NCBI RefSeq assembly: GCF_008329525.1
Contig: NZ_NPKQ01000004.1
Coordinates: 372,001-436,000 of the forward strand
Length of the DNA stretch: 64,000 bases
Direction of reading: 5' to 3'
Origin: Tardiphaga sp. P9-11
Lineage (GTDB): Bacteria > Pseudomonadota > Alphaproteobacteria > Rhizobiales > Xanthobacteraceae
The notes under the pieces were generated by a model. It was given only the letters and a program-made list of their open reading frames with translations, made no database searches and was not told the origin of the DNA. A program made the translations under genes and the position numbers. This document shows positions 28,007 through 35,940 of this stretch, piece by piece. How positions within the stretch are numbered: position 1 is the first letter of the stretch; each line of letters begins with the position of its first letter.

Positions 28007-28690
28007 TTATGACAAAGTAGATGGCGGGGCGGTATCCCGCTGGGGTTGCGGCCAGCGTTTCAGCGCCGCGTGACCGGCATCGGTGAGTGCATAGGTGCCG
28101 CGTGCTGGACTTTCGAACCAGCCATAGACGTTACGATGCAGGATCTTCTGCGCATCCGGATAATCAGGCGTGAGCTCGCGCACCTTGCGCGGACCGACGA
28201 CAAGCATCGCAGCGCAGGCCAGCGCCTGTTGGCGATAGGCCGTCATGATCGGCGCGCGGGTGCTGCCGCCGAGCGCAGGATCGCCCTGACGCTTCTTGTG
28301 TTCAGTGATGAGGCGTGAGCGCTTCTTCGGATTGCGTCGTGGTGCGATGGTGGCAGGTGCGACGAGAACCTCGACGCCGCCGGCTTCGGTAACTCCCAGC
28401 ATGCCGAAACCGAGTCTGCGGCACAGGTTGCGGTAGCGCGCATCGCTCTCTCGGCCCTTGCCCTTGATCGAAAGCTTGGCCGCGACCCAGACTTCATCGC
28501 TAGCGCTGGCGCGATCGACGGCCTGCAGGATTAGTTCGAGATTGAAGCTGAGCTTGAGTTCGCCGATCACCACGATTGGCGGATCGTCGCCATTCAGCGC
28601 TACCAGATCGCAGCCCGATATCTCGCCTTTGACGCTAAAGCCAAGGCCTTCGAGAAAGCGTTTCACCGGCAGATAGAGCGAGGTTTCCAA
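28007..28690 (-). CDS. DUF2161 protein with PD-(D/E)XK nuclease-like fold
   Basis: A 227-residue protein. ETSLYLPVKRFLEGLGFSVK leads into the nuclease-like core: GCDLVALNG supplies the Asp and VVIGELKLSFNLELILQAVD supplies the E-x-K, so the putative catalytic residues are intact. The C-terminal half is a winged-helix-like region (YGWFESPARGTYALTDAGHA). The start is most likely TTG 28690 (LETSLYLP); a longer frame from 28747 adds 19 residues without homologue-like character. Function is unknown: a nuclease or a nucleic-acid-binding relative. It is divergent from the MgtC gene. Confidence 0.75.
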   Translation of the reverse strand: METSLYLPVKRFLEGLGFSVKGEISGCDLVALNGDDPPIVVIGELKLSFNLELILQAVDRASASDEVWVAAKLSIKGKGRESDARYRNLCRRLGFGMLGVTEAGGVEVLVAPATIAPRRNPKKRSRLITEHKKRQGDPALGGSTRAPIMTAYRQQALACAAMLVVGPRKVRELTPDYPDAQKILHRNVYGWFESPARGTYALTDAGHAALKRWPQPQRDTAPPSTLS

Positions 28691-28819
28691 AATCGAATGT
28701 CCGAGTCGAGGTCCATGAGGCGATGCGTCGCTGCAACCGCGACTCACCGTTGGAGTTTATCCGGGTTGGCGCGTGGCAACACCCGAGGCGCCTCATCCTT
28801 GTGCGATCGGAGCCATCAC

Positions 28820-29299
28820 GTGAAGACCCTTCTGGAAATGTCGGACAGCTTTCGTCTGTTGCCGCATCTGATTGCCATGTCGATCGCCTATGTTCTGGCA
28901 CTGCCGATCGGCTGGAATCGCGAGCGTGCCGAGCGCAGCGCGGGGCTGCGGACATTTCCGCTGGTGGCGCTCGCCACCTGCGGCATCGTTCAGGCCACCG
29001 AAGGTATTCTGAGTGCTCATCCCGAAGGCACGGCGCGCATCATCGAAGGCCTGATGACCGGTATGGGCTTTATCGGCGGCGGCGCGATTCTGAAGGACAA
29101 CGGCTCGGTGCGCGGTACCGCCACGGCTGCGAGTTTATGGGCCACAGGCGCGACCGGCGCCGCCGTTGGCCTCGGCGCCTACGACGTGGCAGTTGTCATT
29201 TCGCTGTTCACCTTCCTGACGCTTTGGCTCCTGGTGCCCTTCAAGCAGGAAGGGCCAAAATCAGAAGAGGGCATGACGAAGCCTCGCAGCGAAATATGA
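28820..29299 (+). CDS. MgtC/SapB family membrane protein
   Basis: A 159-residue integral membrane protein: LPHLIAMSIAYVLALPIGWN with RERAERSAGLRTFPLVAL (the conserved R-x-x-A-G-L-R-T segment of MgtC), GMGFIGGGAILKDNGSVRG, then ATAASLWATGATGAAVGLG. This is the membrane domain only, without the long C-terminal cytosolic domain of virulence MgtC. The GTG at 28820 has CGGAG 7 bases upstream; ATG 28838 is an alternative. Roles in Mg2+ homeostasis or ATP-synthase regulation are known for some members but not implied here. Confidence 0.88.
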   Translation: MKTLLEMSDSFRLLPHLIAMSIAYVLALPIGWNRERAERSAGLRTFPLVALATCGIVQATEGILSAHPEGTARIIEGLMTGMGFIGGGAILKDNGSVRGTATAASLWATGATGAAVGLGAYDVAVVISLFTFLTLWLLVPFKQEGPKSEEGMTKPRSEI

Positions 29300-29562
29300 G
29301 CGATAAAATACCGGTGCCGGCGCAATTCTGTGAGGGTTAACCTCGATTCGCCCGATTTCGCCGGCACATGGCAGCAATGATTGGCCTTTTGCTGCGAAGC
29401 AGCGTAAAGCTCGGCCGATCCCGATACGCACCGGACTCCTGGACCCGACGTGACCGCCAACTGAAGGGCGGCAGATTCGTTTCCGTTTGGTCCAAGTATT
29501 GATCCCGTGGATCCCAATGAGTCCGACCGCGACGCGGTTCGCTGCAAGCAAGGTTTACATCT

Positions 29563-31668
29563 GTGTCATTTCTTTCGACTGGTCCGTCGCTCGCCCGCGC
29601 GTTGGCTGAGCGTAACTACAATGAATCCACCCCCGTCCAGGCCGCCGTCCTCGCTGACGATGCTGTCGGCCGCGATCTTCTCGTCTCGGCGCAGACCGGC
29701 TCCGGCAAGACCGTCGCTTACGGTCTGGCGATCGCCGACAATCTGCTCGAAGGCGCAGAGAAGCTGCCGAAGGCGGGATCGCCGCTGGCGCTGATCGTCG
29801 CGCCGACGCGTGAGCTTGCGCTGCAGGTGCACGGCGAACTGACCTGGCTCTATCAATATGCCGGCGCGCGCGTCGTCTCTTGCGTGGGCGGTATGGATCC
29901 GCGCAAGGAACAGCGCGAGCTGGCCGCAGGTGCTCACATCGTTGTCGGTACGCCCGGCCGTCTGTGCGATCATCTGCGTCGCAATCGTCTCGACGTTTCC
30001 GAATTGAAGGCCGTGGTGCTCGATGAAGCCGACGAAATGCTCGACATGGGCTTTCGTGAGGACATGGAGTTCATTCTCAAGACCACGCCGGCAACCCGCC
30101 GCACGTTGCTGTTCTCGGCAACGCTGCCGCGCGGCATCGCCAATCTGGCCAAGCAGTATCAGCAGCAGGCGTTCCGCGTCGAAGTCGCTGGCACCGAAGG
30201 TGGCCACTCCGACATCGAATATCGCGCGATCCGCATTTCGCCGAACGACGTCGAACACGCCGTTGTCAACGTGCTGCGCTATTTTGAATCGCCGAGCAGC
30301 ATCGTGTTCTGCAACACGCGCAACGCAGTGAACCACCTGCAGACCGTCCTGCTGGAGCGCGGCTTCTCGGTCGTCGCTCTGTCGGGCGAACTGTCGCAGA
30401 ACGAGCGAACTCACGCGCTGCAGGCGCTGCGCGACGGGCGCGCACGGGTCTGCGTCGCTACCGACGTGGCCGCACGCGGCATCGATTTGCCCAATCTCGG
30501 TCTCGTCATTCACTCCGATCTGCCGAACGATCCGGAAGTGATGCAGCATCGCTCGGGCCGTACCGGCCGCGCCGGCCGCAAGGGCGTCAGCGTTCTCTTG
30601 GTGCCACCGTCGCGCCGCCGCCGTGCCGAGATGTTGCTCAATCTTGCCGGCACCGATGCGGTCTGGGGATCGGCGCCGACCGTCGAGGAAATCCGCGTGC
30701 TCGATCAGCAGCGCATGCTGCAGGACACGCTGTTCACTGAAGAGTCCACCGAGGACGATCTGACGCTGGCGCGCGCGATGCTCGCCGAGCGTTCGGCCGA
30801 AGAGATCGCAGCGGCGCTGGCGCGGCTGTATCGTTCGCGTCTGCCGTCGCCTGAAGACGTGCAGGATCCCGGCACGTTCCGCGGCCGCGAGGATCGCGCT
30901 GGAAGCCGGAACCGTGGCGAAGACGGTGCGCCGGTCCGCAAGACCCCGAAGAAGAGCGAACCGATGGGCGAGGGCGCCAAGTGGTTCCGCGTCGCCATCG
31001 GCCGGCAGAAGAATGCCGAAGCGCGCTGGCTGCTGCCGATGATCTGCCGTCGCGGCGGCATCGAGAAGGCCGATATCGGCGCGATCAAGATCTATGACGG
31101 CAATTCCGAGTTCGAGATTTCGGCAGCCGCGGCCGAGAAGTTCGCTACCATGATCAAGCGTCCGGACAAGGAAGACAATATCCACATCGAGCCGCTGGCT
31201 AATGGTCCGGAAGGCGCGGTCGCATCGAGCCGCACGGCGCCGGAAGATCGTGACTATTCCAACAAGCGCCCGCGCAAGCCCAGCTTCAGATCCGATGGCG
31301 ACCGTCCAGACTTCAAGGACAAGGGTGCCTATAAGGAGAAGTCCTGGAAGGACAAGCCGAAGAGCGACAAGCCTTATCAGGGCGACAAGCCGCGCTACGA
31401 GGGCAAACCGCGTTTCGACGACAAGCCGAAGTATGAAGGCAAGCCCAAGTTCGACGGCAAGCCGAAATACGATCCGGTGCGCGCCGACAAGCCGGCTTAT
31501 GCAAAGCCGCGCAGCGAAGACACGCGTTACGAAGGCAAGCCGAAGTTCGAAAAGAAACCACGCGCGGACAAACCGCCCTACGTCGCCAAGGCCAAGCGCG
31601 ATGGCGGCGTGCCGGCGGCTAAGCCGGCTTTCGGCAAGAAGAAAAAGACCTGGGGCAACGCCGGCTAG
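29563..31668 (+). CDS. DEAD-box RNA helicase with DbpA-type RNA-binding domain and Lys-rich repeat tail
   Basis: An ATP-dependent RNA helicase of 701 residues. Motifs: Q motif (NYNESTPVQAAVL), motif I AQTGSGKT (43-50), DEAD in VLDEADEMLDMG (about 153), SAT in LFSATLPRG, and HRSGRTGRAG. After the helicase core a DbpA/CsdA-like RNA-binding domain lies at about 470-535. A C-terminal tail of about 100 residues then repeats a short unit, [KP][KR][YF][ED][GD]KPK[FY]. The family works in ribosome assembly and cold adaptation. The GTG start follows AAGG about 10 bases upstream, in a 263-base gene-free leader. Confidence 0.93.
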   Translation: MSFLSTGPSLARALAERNYNESTPVQAAVLADDAVGRDLLVSAQTGSGKTVAYGLAIADNLLEGAEKLPKAGSPLALIVAPTRELALQVHGELTWLYQYAGARVVSCVGGMDPRKEQRELAAGAHIVVGTPGRLCDHLRRNRLDVSELKAVVLDEADEMLDMGFREDMEFILKTTPATRRTLLFSATLPRGIANLAKQYQQQAFRVEVAGTEGGHSDIEYRAIRISPNDVEHAVVNVLRYFESPSSIVFCNTRNAVNHLQTVLLERGFSVVALSGELSQNERTHALQALRDGRARVCVATDVAARGIDLPNLGLVIHSDLPNDPEVMQHRSGRTGRAGRKGVSVLLVPPSRRRRAEMLLNLAGTDAVWGSAPTVEEIRVLDQQRMLQDTLFTEESTEDDLTLARAMLAERSAEEIAAALARLYRSRLPSPEDVQDPGTFRGREDRAGSRNRGEDGAPVRKTPKKSEPMGEGAKWFRVAIGRQKNAEARWLLPMICRRGGIEKADIGAIKIYDGNSEFEISAAAAEKFATMIKRPDKEDNIHIEPLANGPEGAVASSRTAPEDRDYSNKRPRKPSFRSDGDRPDFKDKGAYKEKSWKDKPKSDKPYQGDKPRYEGKPRFDDKPKYEGKPKFDGKPKYDPVRADKPAYAKPRSEDTRYEGKPKFEKKPRADKPPYVAKAKRDGGVPAAKPAFGKKKKTWGNAG

Positions 31669-31706
31669 GTTTCAGGCTTTCGACTACATCGATAGCAACT
31701 AAAACT

Positions 31707-31762
31707 CGTCATGCCCGGCCGAATGCGCGAAGCTCGTTTCGCGCGTTCGGCCGGGCATGACG
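31707..31762. repeat. 56-base near-perfect palindrome (GTCATGCCCGG type)
   Basis: Arms of 25 bases (31707-31731 and 31738-31762) pair with one mismatch around a 6-base loop GCTCGT; the core is CGTCATGCCCGGCCGAA. It lies between the convergent helicase and SDR genes. The CGTCATGCCCGG motif resembles dispersed intergenic palindromes of Bradyrhizobium-type genomes; only one copy is in this window. It could also act as a bidirectional transcript end. Confidence 0.8.
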
Positions 31763-31778
31763 GTGTCTGCAACAGAAT

Positions 31779-32459
31779 TCAGACGCGCCCGCTCACCGGC
31801 AGCAATGCACCAGTCACCGCGCTGGCGGCGTCGCTGGCCAAAAACAGGATCACGCTGGCAAGTTCGTCCGGCGTGACCCATTTCGAGAAATCCGCAGCGG
31901 CCATGTCGCGCCGGTTCGCCGGCGTATCGATGGTCGAGGGCAGCACGGCATTGACCGTGACCTTGCCCTTCAGCTCGGCAGCGAGTGTTTCCGTCAGCCG
32001 ATGCACGCCAGCCTTCGAGGCGGCGTAGGGGCCCATGCCGGCGCCGGCCTGCAGCGCGCCCATGGCTCCGATATTGATGATCCTTCCCGCCTTCGACGCG
32101 CTCAGATGCGGCATCGCCGCGCGAGATGCATTGAGAGCCGTGAGCAGATTGAGCCGGTGCATCGTCTCCCAGCTCTTGTTGTTGCCCTCGGCGATATTCT
32201 CGAAGGTGAACGCGCCGGCTATGTTTATCAGCACATCGATCTTGCCAAATTGTTTGACCACCGCAGCGATGGCGGTGTCTGCTTGCGCGGCATCGGAGAG
32301 GTCGACGCCGCCGATCTGCAAACGATCCGGCGTAGATGCTGGCGTCTTGGCGGAATGGTCGATTGCGGCAATGGTCGCACCGCTTGCAACGGCGCGTTCG
32401 AGCACGACCTGACCCAGCGCGCCGGACGCTCCGGTGATGACGACGATTTTTCCGTTCAT
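31779..32459 (-). CDS. SDR-family protein with Ala at the catalytic Ser position
   Basis: A 226-residue short-chain dehydrogenase fold: TGASGALGQVVLE cofactor loop, NIAGAF, Tyr/Lys in MGPYAASKAGVHR, then VNAVLPSTIDTPANR. At the place 13 residues before the catalytic Tyr, where SDRs have Ser, the sequence reads NIGAMGAL, so Ala replaces it. It is probably a weak or non-canonical enzyme, or a cofactor-binding regulator. It starts only 12 bases after the upstream MFS exporter gene, so the two are co-transcribed. Confidence 0.85.
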   Translation of the reverse strand: MNGKIVVITGASGALGQVVLERAVASGATIAAIDHSAKTPASTPDRLQIGGVDLSDAAQADTAIAAVVKQFGKIDVLINIAGAFTFENIAEGNNKSWETMHRLNLLTALNASRAAMPHLSASKAGRIINIGAMGALQAGAGMGPYAASKAGVHRLTETLAAELKGKVTVNAVLPSTIDTPANRRDMAAADFSKWVTPDELASVILFLASDAASAVTGALLPVSGRV

Positions 32460-32471
32460 GGGGAACTCCTC

Positions 32472-33689
32472 TTACGCGCGATGATCCTGCCCGGAATTGG
32501 CTCTGGGTAATAGCCACAGATAGATAGCGCCGGCGACAAGCGCCATGCCGGCCATCAGGCCGGTCATGACCAGCGCCGGATGCCCGAACGGTTCGAACAC
32601 TGCGATCATGGCGCTGGCGAAGGCACCCATGACCATCTGCATACATCGCATCACGCCGGCTGCCGCACCTGCCACATGCGGCAGGTTCTGCAAGGCTTCA
32701 TGGTTGGTACTCGGTGCGAGCAAGCCGAAGGAAAAGATCGTGAGCGCCATTAGCGGCATCAGGGATGTCGTCGTGACTGCGCCCGCAGGCACCAAAGCGA
32801 CCGCTGCAACGGCGCTGGCGATCATCAGCAGCAGACCGGCCATGATGATCTTGCGTGAGGCCACATGGCGGCGGCTCAGGCTCCCGCTGATCAGCGAGGC
32901 AACCAACACGCCGCAGGAGGTCAACCCGAACAGCAGCGCGAACATCGTGGTGGAGAGGCCGAGGCTGCCGATCAATACCGACGGCGCGCCGGAGATGAAG
33001 GCGAACATGCAGGCAAAGGCGAAGGCGTAGAGCAGGGAGAAGCCGACGAAGATGCGATCGGACAGCACCATGCGATAGCTTTCGATCAGTTGCGCGGGAT
33101 TGAGCGAGCGGCGTTTCTCGACCGGCTGGGACTCGTCGAGAGTGAAGCCGCCGACGATCAGCAGGATCAGGCCGACGGCGGCTTGTGCGGCATAGATCGT
33201 GCGCCAGTCGCTAACGGTCATGACCCAGCCGCCCAGCACAGGCGCGATCATCGGCGCGATGCCGAGTACGGCGGCGATCTGCGACAGCTTGTGGCGCGCC
33301 GTGCCGTGTTCGAACAGGTCGCGGACGATGGCGAAGGGCAGGATGGCGCAGGCGCCTGCGGCGAGACCCTGCAGCAATCGAAAGGCAAGTAGTACGGTGA
33401 AGGATGGCGCGAGCGCGCAGGCACCCGCTGCGATCGAGAACAGCAGCAGTCCGTCCAGCAAGGTTGCGCGGCGACCGAAGCGGTCTGCGAGGGGGCCGCA
33501 GATCAGCGGCGAGATCGCAAAGCCCGCCAGGAACAGGCTGAGCGTCAGCGGTCCGCGCCCGGCGGCGTCAGCGAAGCTCGCCTCGATCGCGGGAAGGCCG
33601 GGCAATCCCATGTCGATGGACAAAGGTGGCAGTGCGGTCAATGTGCCCAGAAAGGCGGTGAAGGCGAAACTGTCGCGCCGGAGGGCCAA
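32472..33689 (-). CDS. Bcr/CflA family drug-efflux MFS transporter
   Basis: A 405-residue, 12-helix proton-driven exporter. It shows Bcr/CflA signatures: TALPPLSIDMGLPGLPAIEA near the start, LICGPLADRFGRRATLLDGL (the loop 2-3 motif A), then LLAFRLLQGLAAGACAIL and IVRDLFEHGTARHKLSQIAA. Substrates in the family include bicyclomycin, chloramphenicol and sulfonamides; the actual substrate is unknown. It lies in a minus-strand run with a TetR regulator and a second MFS gene upstream and an SDR 12 bases downstream. Confidence 0.9.
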   Translation of the reverse strand: MALRRDSFAFTAFLGTLTALPPLSIDMGLPGLPAIEASFADAAGRGPLTLSLFLAGFAISPLICGPLADRFGRRATLLDGLLLFSIAAGACALAPSFTVLLAFRLLQGLAAGACAILPFAIVRDLFEHGTARHKLSQIAAVLGIAPMIAPVLGGWVMTVSDWRTIYAAQAAVGLILLIVGGFTLDESQPVEKRRSLNPAQLIESYRMVLSDRIFVGFSLLYAFAFACMFAFISGAPSVLIGSLGLSTTMFALLFGLTSCGVLVASLISGSLSRRHVASRKIIMAGLLLMIASAVAAVALVPAGAVTTTSLMPLMALTIFSFGLLAPSTNHEALQNLPHVAGAAAGVMRCMQMVMGAFASAMIAVFEPFGHPALVMTGLMAGMALVAGAIYLWLLPRANSGQDHRA

Positions 33690-33747
33690 AATCGCTTCCT
33701 TGAAAATGCGAAAAATACTGATGCGGTCGCGGCGTTTGTCTCTACCG

Positions 33748-33796
33748 GAGCATGAGCTTATCCGAAAACCGGCATCCAGTTTTCGGGATCATGCTC
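33748..33796. repeat. Intergenic inverted repeat (GAGCATGATC type)
   Basis: Left arm GAGCATGA...TCCGAAAAC (33748-33769) and right arm GTTTTCGGGATCATGCTC (33779-33796) pair imperfectly, with a small insertion in the left arm. The right arm touches the stop codon of the next MFS gene on the minus strand. The motif is like a well-known family of short palindromic repeats in Rhizobiales. It may attenuate read-through between the two MFS genes. Confidence 0.75.
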
Positions 33797-34971
33797 TATT
33801 CTGCCGGACTGATCTGCGCCGGCAAAATCCTGGGGTCAATGAAACTGCTGAGCGTCAGCCCAAGCCCGACCGTGGCGACGAGTGCCGCGAGCAGCGGCAG
33901 TTGCCCATAATGCATGCCGGCGTTCAGTGCCACGCCGCCGATCCATGCGCCGGTGGCATTGCCGAGATTGAATGCGCCCTGGTTCAGGGTCGAGGCCAGG
34001 TTCGGCGCATCCGTGGCCGCATCGACCACCCAGATCTGCAGCGGCGAGACCAACGCGAAGGCGATACCGCCCCACAGGATCAGCAGCACAAGCGTCGGGA
34101 GCGCCATGTGCACCACAAGCGCAAGTGCGCCGAGCACAATGACGAGACAGATGAATGCACCGATGATAGTCGAGAGCAGGTTGCGGTCGGCAAGTCGGCC
34201 GCCGATCAGATTGCCGATGGTGAGACCGACGCCGATCGCGAGCAGCGCGCCGGTGACGCCGTGCGGTGTGAGGCCGGTGACTTCTTCGAGCAGCGGCGTG
34301 ATGTAGGTGAACAGGCTGAACATGCTGACCGACGCGATGGTCGAGATCAGCATCGGCAGCAATACCGGCCAGCGGCCGAGCGCACGAAACTCTTTCGCCA
34401 GTCCGCCGCGTGTGCCCGGCATGCCTGATGGCACGAAACGCGTGATTGCGAGGAACGCGATGAAGCCGATCGCAACCACAGCCCAGAACGCGGCGCGCCA
34501 TCCGGCGGCCTGTCCTAAAGCTGTGCCGAAGGGAACGCCGAGCACATTGGCCAGCGTCAGGCCGGCGAACATCAATGAGATCGCCTGTGTACGCTGTTCA
34601 CGCGGCACCAGATTGCTTGCGACCACCGCACCGATCCCGAAGAATGCGCCATGGGCGAAGGCGGTGACGATGCGCGCGACCATCAACAACCAGTAATCCG
34701 GCGCGAGGGCGCAACCGATATTGCCGATCGTGAACAGTGCCATCAGCGCGAGCAGGGCAGTTTTGCGTGGCATTCCGGCGGTCGCCATTGCCACGGTCGG
34801 CGCGCCGATCACGACGCCCATGGCATAACCCGAGACGAGATAGCCGGCCTGCGGAATGGTCACCGACAGGCTGCGCGCGACGTCGGGCAGCAGACCCATG
34901 ATGACGAATTCGGTCGTGCCAATGCCGAACGAGGCCGCGGCCAGTGCGAGAATAGGAAGCGAAAGTCGGAT
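33796..34971 (-). CDS. MFS transporter (AraJ/DHA1-type) lacking a standard start codon
   Basis: A 12-helix exporter of about 391 residues: LALAAASFGIGTTEFVIMGL, then LPDVARSLSVTIPQAGYLVS, VVIGAPTVAMATAGMPRKTA, VTAFAHGAFFGIGAVVASN and VPREQRTQAISLMFAGLTLA, a clear AraJ/arabinose-efflux-type protein. No ATG, GTG or TTG occurs in frame between the end of the TetR gene and the first helix. The first ATG (34899) would remove 24 residues of helix 1. The nearest plausible codon is ATC 34971, 7 bases after a GGGAG; ATA 34977 and CTG codons are others. The Shine-Dalgarno lies in a hairpin (34977-35016). Confidence 0.85.
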   Translation of the reverse strand: MRLSLPILALAAASFGIGTTEFVIMGLLPDVARSLSVTIPQAGYLVSGYAMGVVIGAPTVAMATAGMPRKTALLALMALFTIGNIGCALAPDYWLLMVARIVTAFAHGAFFGIGAVVASNLVPREQRTQAISLMFAGLTLANVLGVPFGTALGQAAGWRAAFWAVVAIGFIAFLAITRFVPSGMPGTRGGLAKEFRALGRWPVLLPMLISTIASVSMFSLFTYITPLLEEVTGLTPHGVTGALLAIGVGLTIGNLIGGRLADRNLLSTIIGAFICLVIVLGALALVVHMALPTLVLLILWGGIAFALVSPLQIWVVDAATDAPNLASTLNQGAFNLGNATGAWIGGVALNAGMHYGQLPLLAALVATVGLGLTLSSFIDPRILPAQISPAE

Positions 34972-34976
34972 GGATA

Positions 34977-35016
34977 TTCTCCCGAACAGAAATATTGCGA
35001 TGCAATATCGGGAGAA
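34977..35016 (-). promoter_or_regulatory. Hairpin that pairs the MFS gene's ribosome-binding site
   Basis: TTCTCCCG (34977-34984) and CGGGAGAA (35009-35016) are perfect complements, enclosing a second perfect 7-bp repeat ATATTGC-GAT-GCAATAT. Only a 7-base bulge (AACAGAA on the plus strand) interrupts the 15-bp combined stem. On the minus-strand transcript the second arm CGGGAGAA holds the only Shine-Dalgarno-like sequence before the MFS gene. It could be a translation-control hairpin or, as DNA, an operator. Confidence 0.55.
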
Positions 35017-35155
35017 TTGCCACGACCTCAGCGATTTGGCGACCGCTTGGCGGGGGAGGCAGCATTGCGCCCCTCGGTCATCAAACTGAGAGGCGTTTCG
35101 ACGGAATGGCTGCCAGCGGACTGTGCGATCTCGGCGTGAGATGCAGGCGGATGGC

Positions 35156-35743
35156 TTAGACCGGAGGCCAGCTGCGCATGGCCATGTCGGCGAGTTTTCG
35201 CAATTGCTCGCGCGGTGCGCCGCCTGCGGCCTGTACGGCCATGCCCTGCAGGATGGCCGACACGTAGCGTGCGAGGTCGCCGGCATCCGCATCGGCTGGC
35301 AGATCGCCATCGGCGACCGCGCGTGTGAAGCGAAGGCGCAGATCGTCCTCACTCTTCGAGCGGCGCGCCATCAGTTCCTGCTTGATCGTCTCCGCGGCAT
35401 CACCGCAGCAGAGCGCGCCCTGGACCGCGAGACATCCGGGATTCCTGGGATCGGTCACCGCCTCGACGGATTCGTAGAGGATATGCTCGACCGCTTCGCG
35501 GGCCGTGGCCTTCTCCAGGCCGGTGCGGAAATAGCCTCCGGGGCCATCGACGTAGCGATCCAGCGCCTTGCGAAACAGGTCTTCCTTGTTGCCAAACGCC
35601 GCATAGAGACTGGGCTTGGTGATGCCCATGGCTTCGGTGAGGTCGGTCATCGACGCGCCTTCGTAACCCTTGCGCCAGAACACATGCAGCGCGAGGTCGA
35701 GGGCTGTGTCGGTATCGAATTCACGAGGACGTCCCAGTGCCAC
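35156..35743 (-). CDS. TetR/AcrR family regulator
   Basis: A 195-residue repressor-type regulator. The N-terminal HTH is GASMTDLTEAMGITKPSLYA with AFGNKEDLFRKALDRYVDG, and the family start GRPREFDTDTALDLALHVF precedes it. The C-terminal ligand domain has two adjacent cysteines (GALCCGDA) and another upstream (PGCLAVQG), which could sense electrophiles, though this is inference. It is divergent from the first RND efflux operon and upstream of the MFS gene on the same strand; a palindromic operator candidate lies 20 bases from its start. Confidence 0.9.
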   Translation of the reverse strand: MALGRPREFDTDTALDLALHVFWRKGYEGASMTDLTEAMGITKPSLYAAFGNKEDLFRKALDRYVDGPGGYFRTGLEKATAREAVEHILYESVEAVTDPRNPGCLAVQGALCCGDAAETIKQELMARRSKSEDDLRLRFTRAVADGDLPADADAGDLARYVSAILQGMAVQAAGGAPREQLRKLADMAMRSWPPV

Positions 35744-35762
35744 GGCGGGCTCTCCAAAGTTT

Positions 35763-35778
35763 TCTACCGTTCAGTAGA
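35763..35778. promoter_or_regulatory. Candidate TetR operator between regulator and RND operon
   Basis: TCTACCGTTCAGTAGA is an imperfect 16-bp palindrome: five outer pairs match, and six of eight overall. Its centre, ACCGTTCAGT, is like operators of related TetR regulators. It lies just upstream of both the regulator start (35743, minus) and the -35 box of the efflux promoter. Confidence 0.55.
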
Positions 35779-35786
35779 TAAGTCCC

Positions 35787-35816
35787 TTGACAGTGGATGT
35801 CGATAGTCCATCTATA
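35787..35816 (+). promoter_or_regulatory. Candidate promoter of the first RND efflux operon
   Basis: A consensus -35 TTGACA at 35787-35792 is followed after 17-18 bases by ATCTAT/TCTATA. It points toward the adaptor gene and adjoins the palindrome at 35763-35778. About 125 bases of leader remain before the start codon. Confidence 0.5.
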
Positions 35817-35940
35817 CCGGACGTTACGAATGTGTGCGTTGCAGCGAGATGTCCGACGGGACCGGCCAGACGCGGAATGCACCTTTAGCTACTGAAATGA
35901 CAGGGCTTTACAAGGCCTTACAGATTAAATGGGGTTCACA

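Noticed and set aside
29566-31185. 539-codon minus-strand ORF opposite the helicase
   Set aside because: Antisense of the helicase core; composition biased to Arg/Gln/His/Ala without motifs.
33199-34428. 409-codon plus-strand ORF across two MFS genes
   Set aside because: Crosses the repeat and antisense of two real MFS genes; no motif and no membrane helices.
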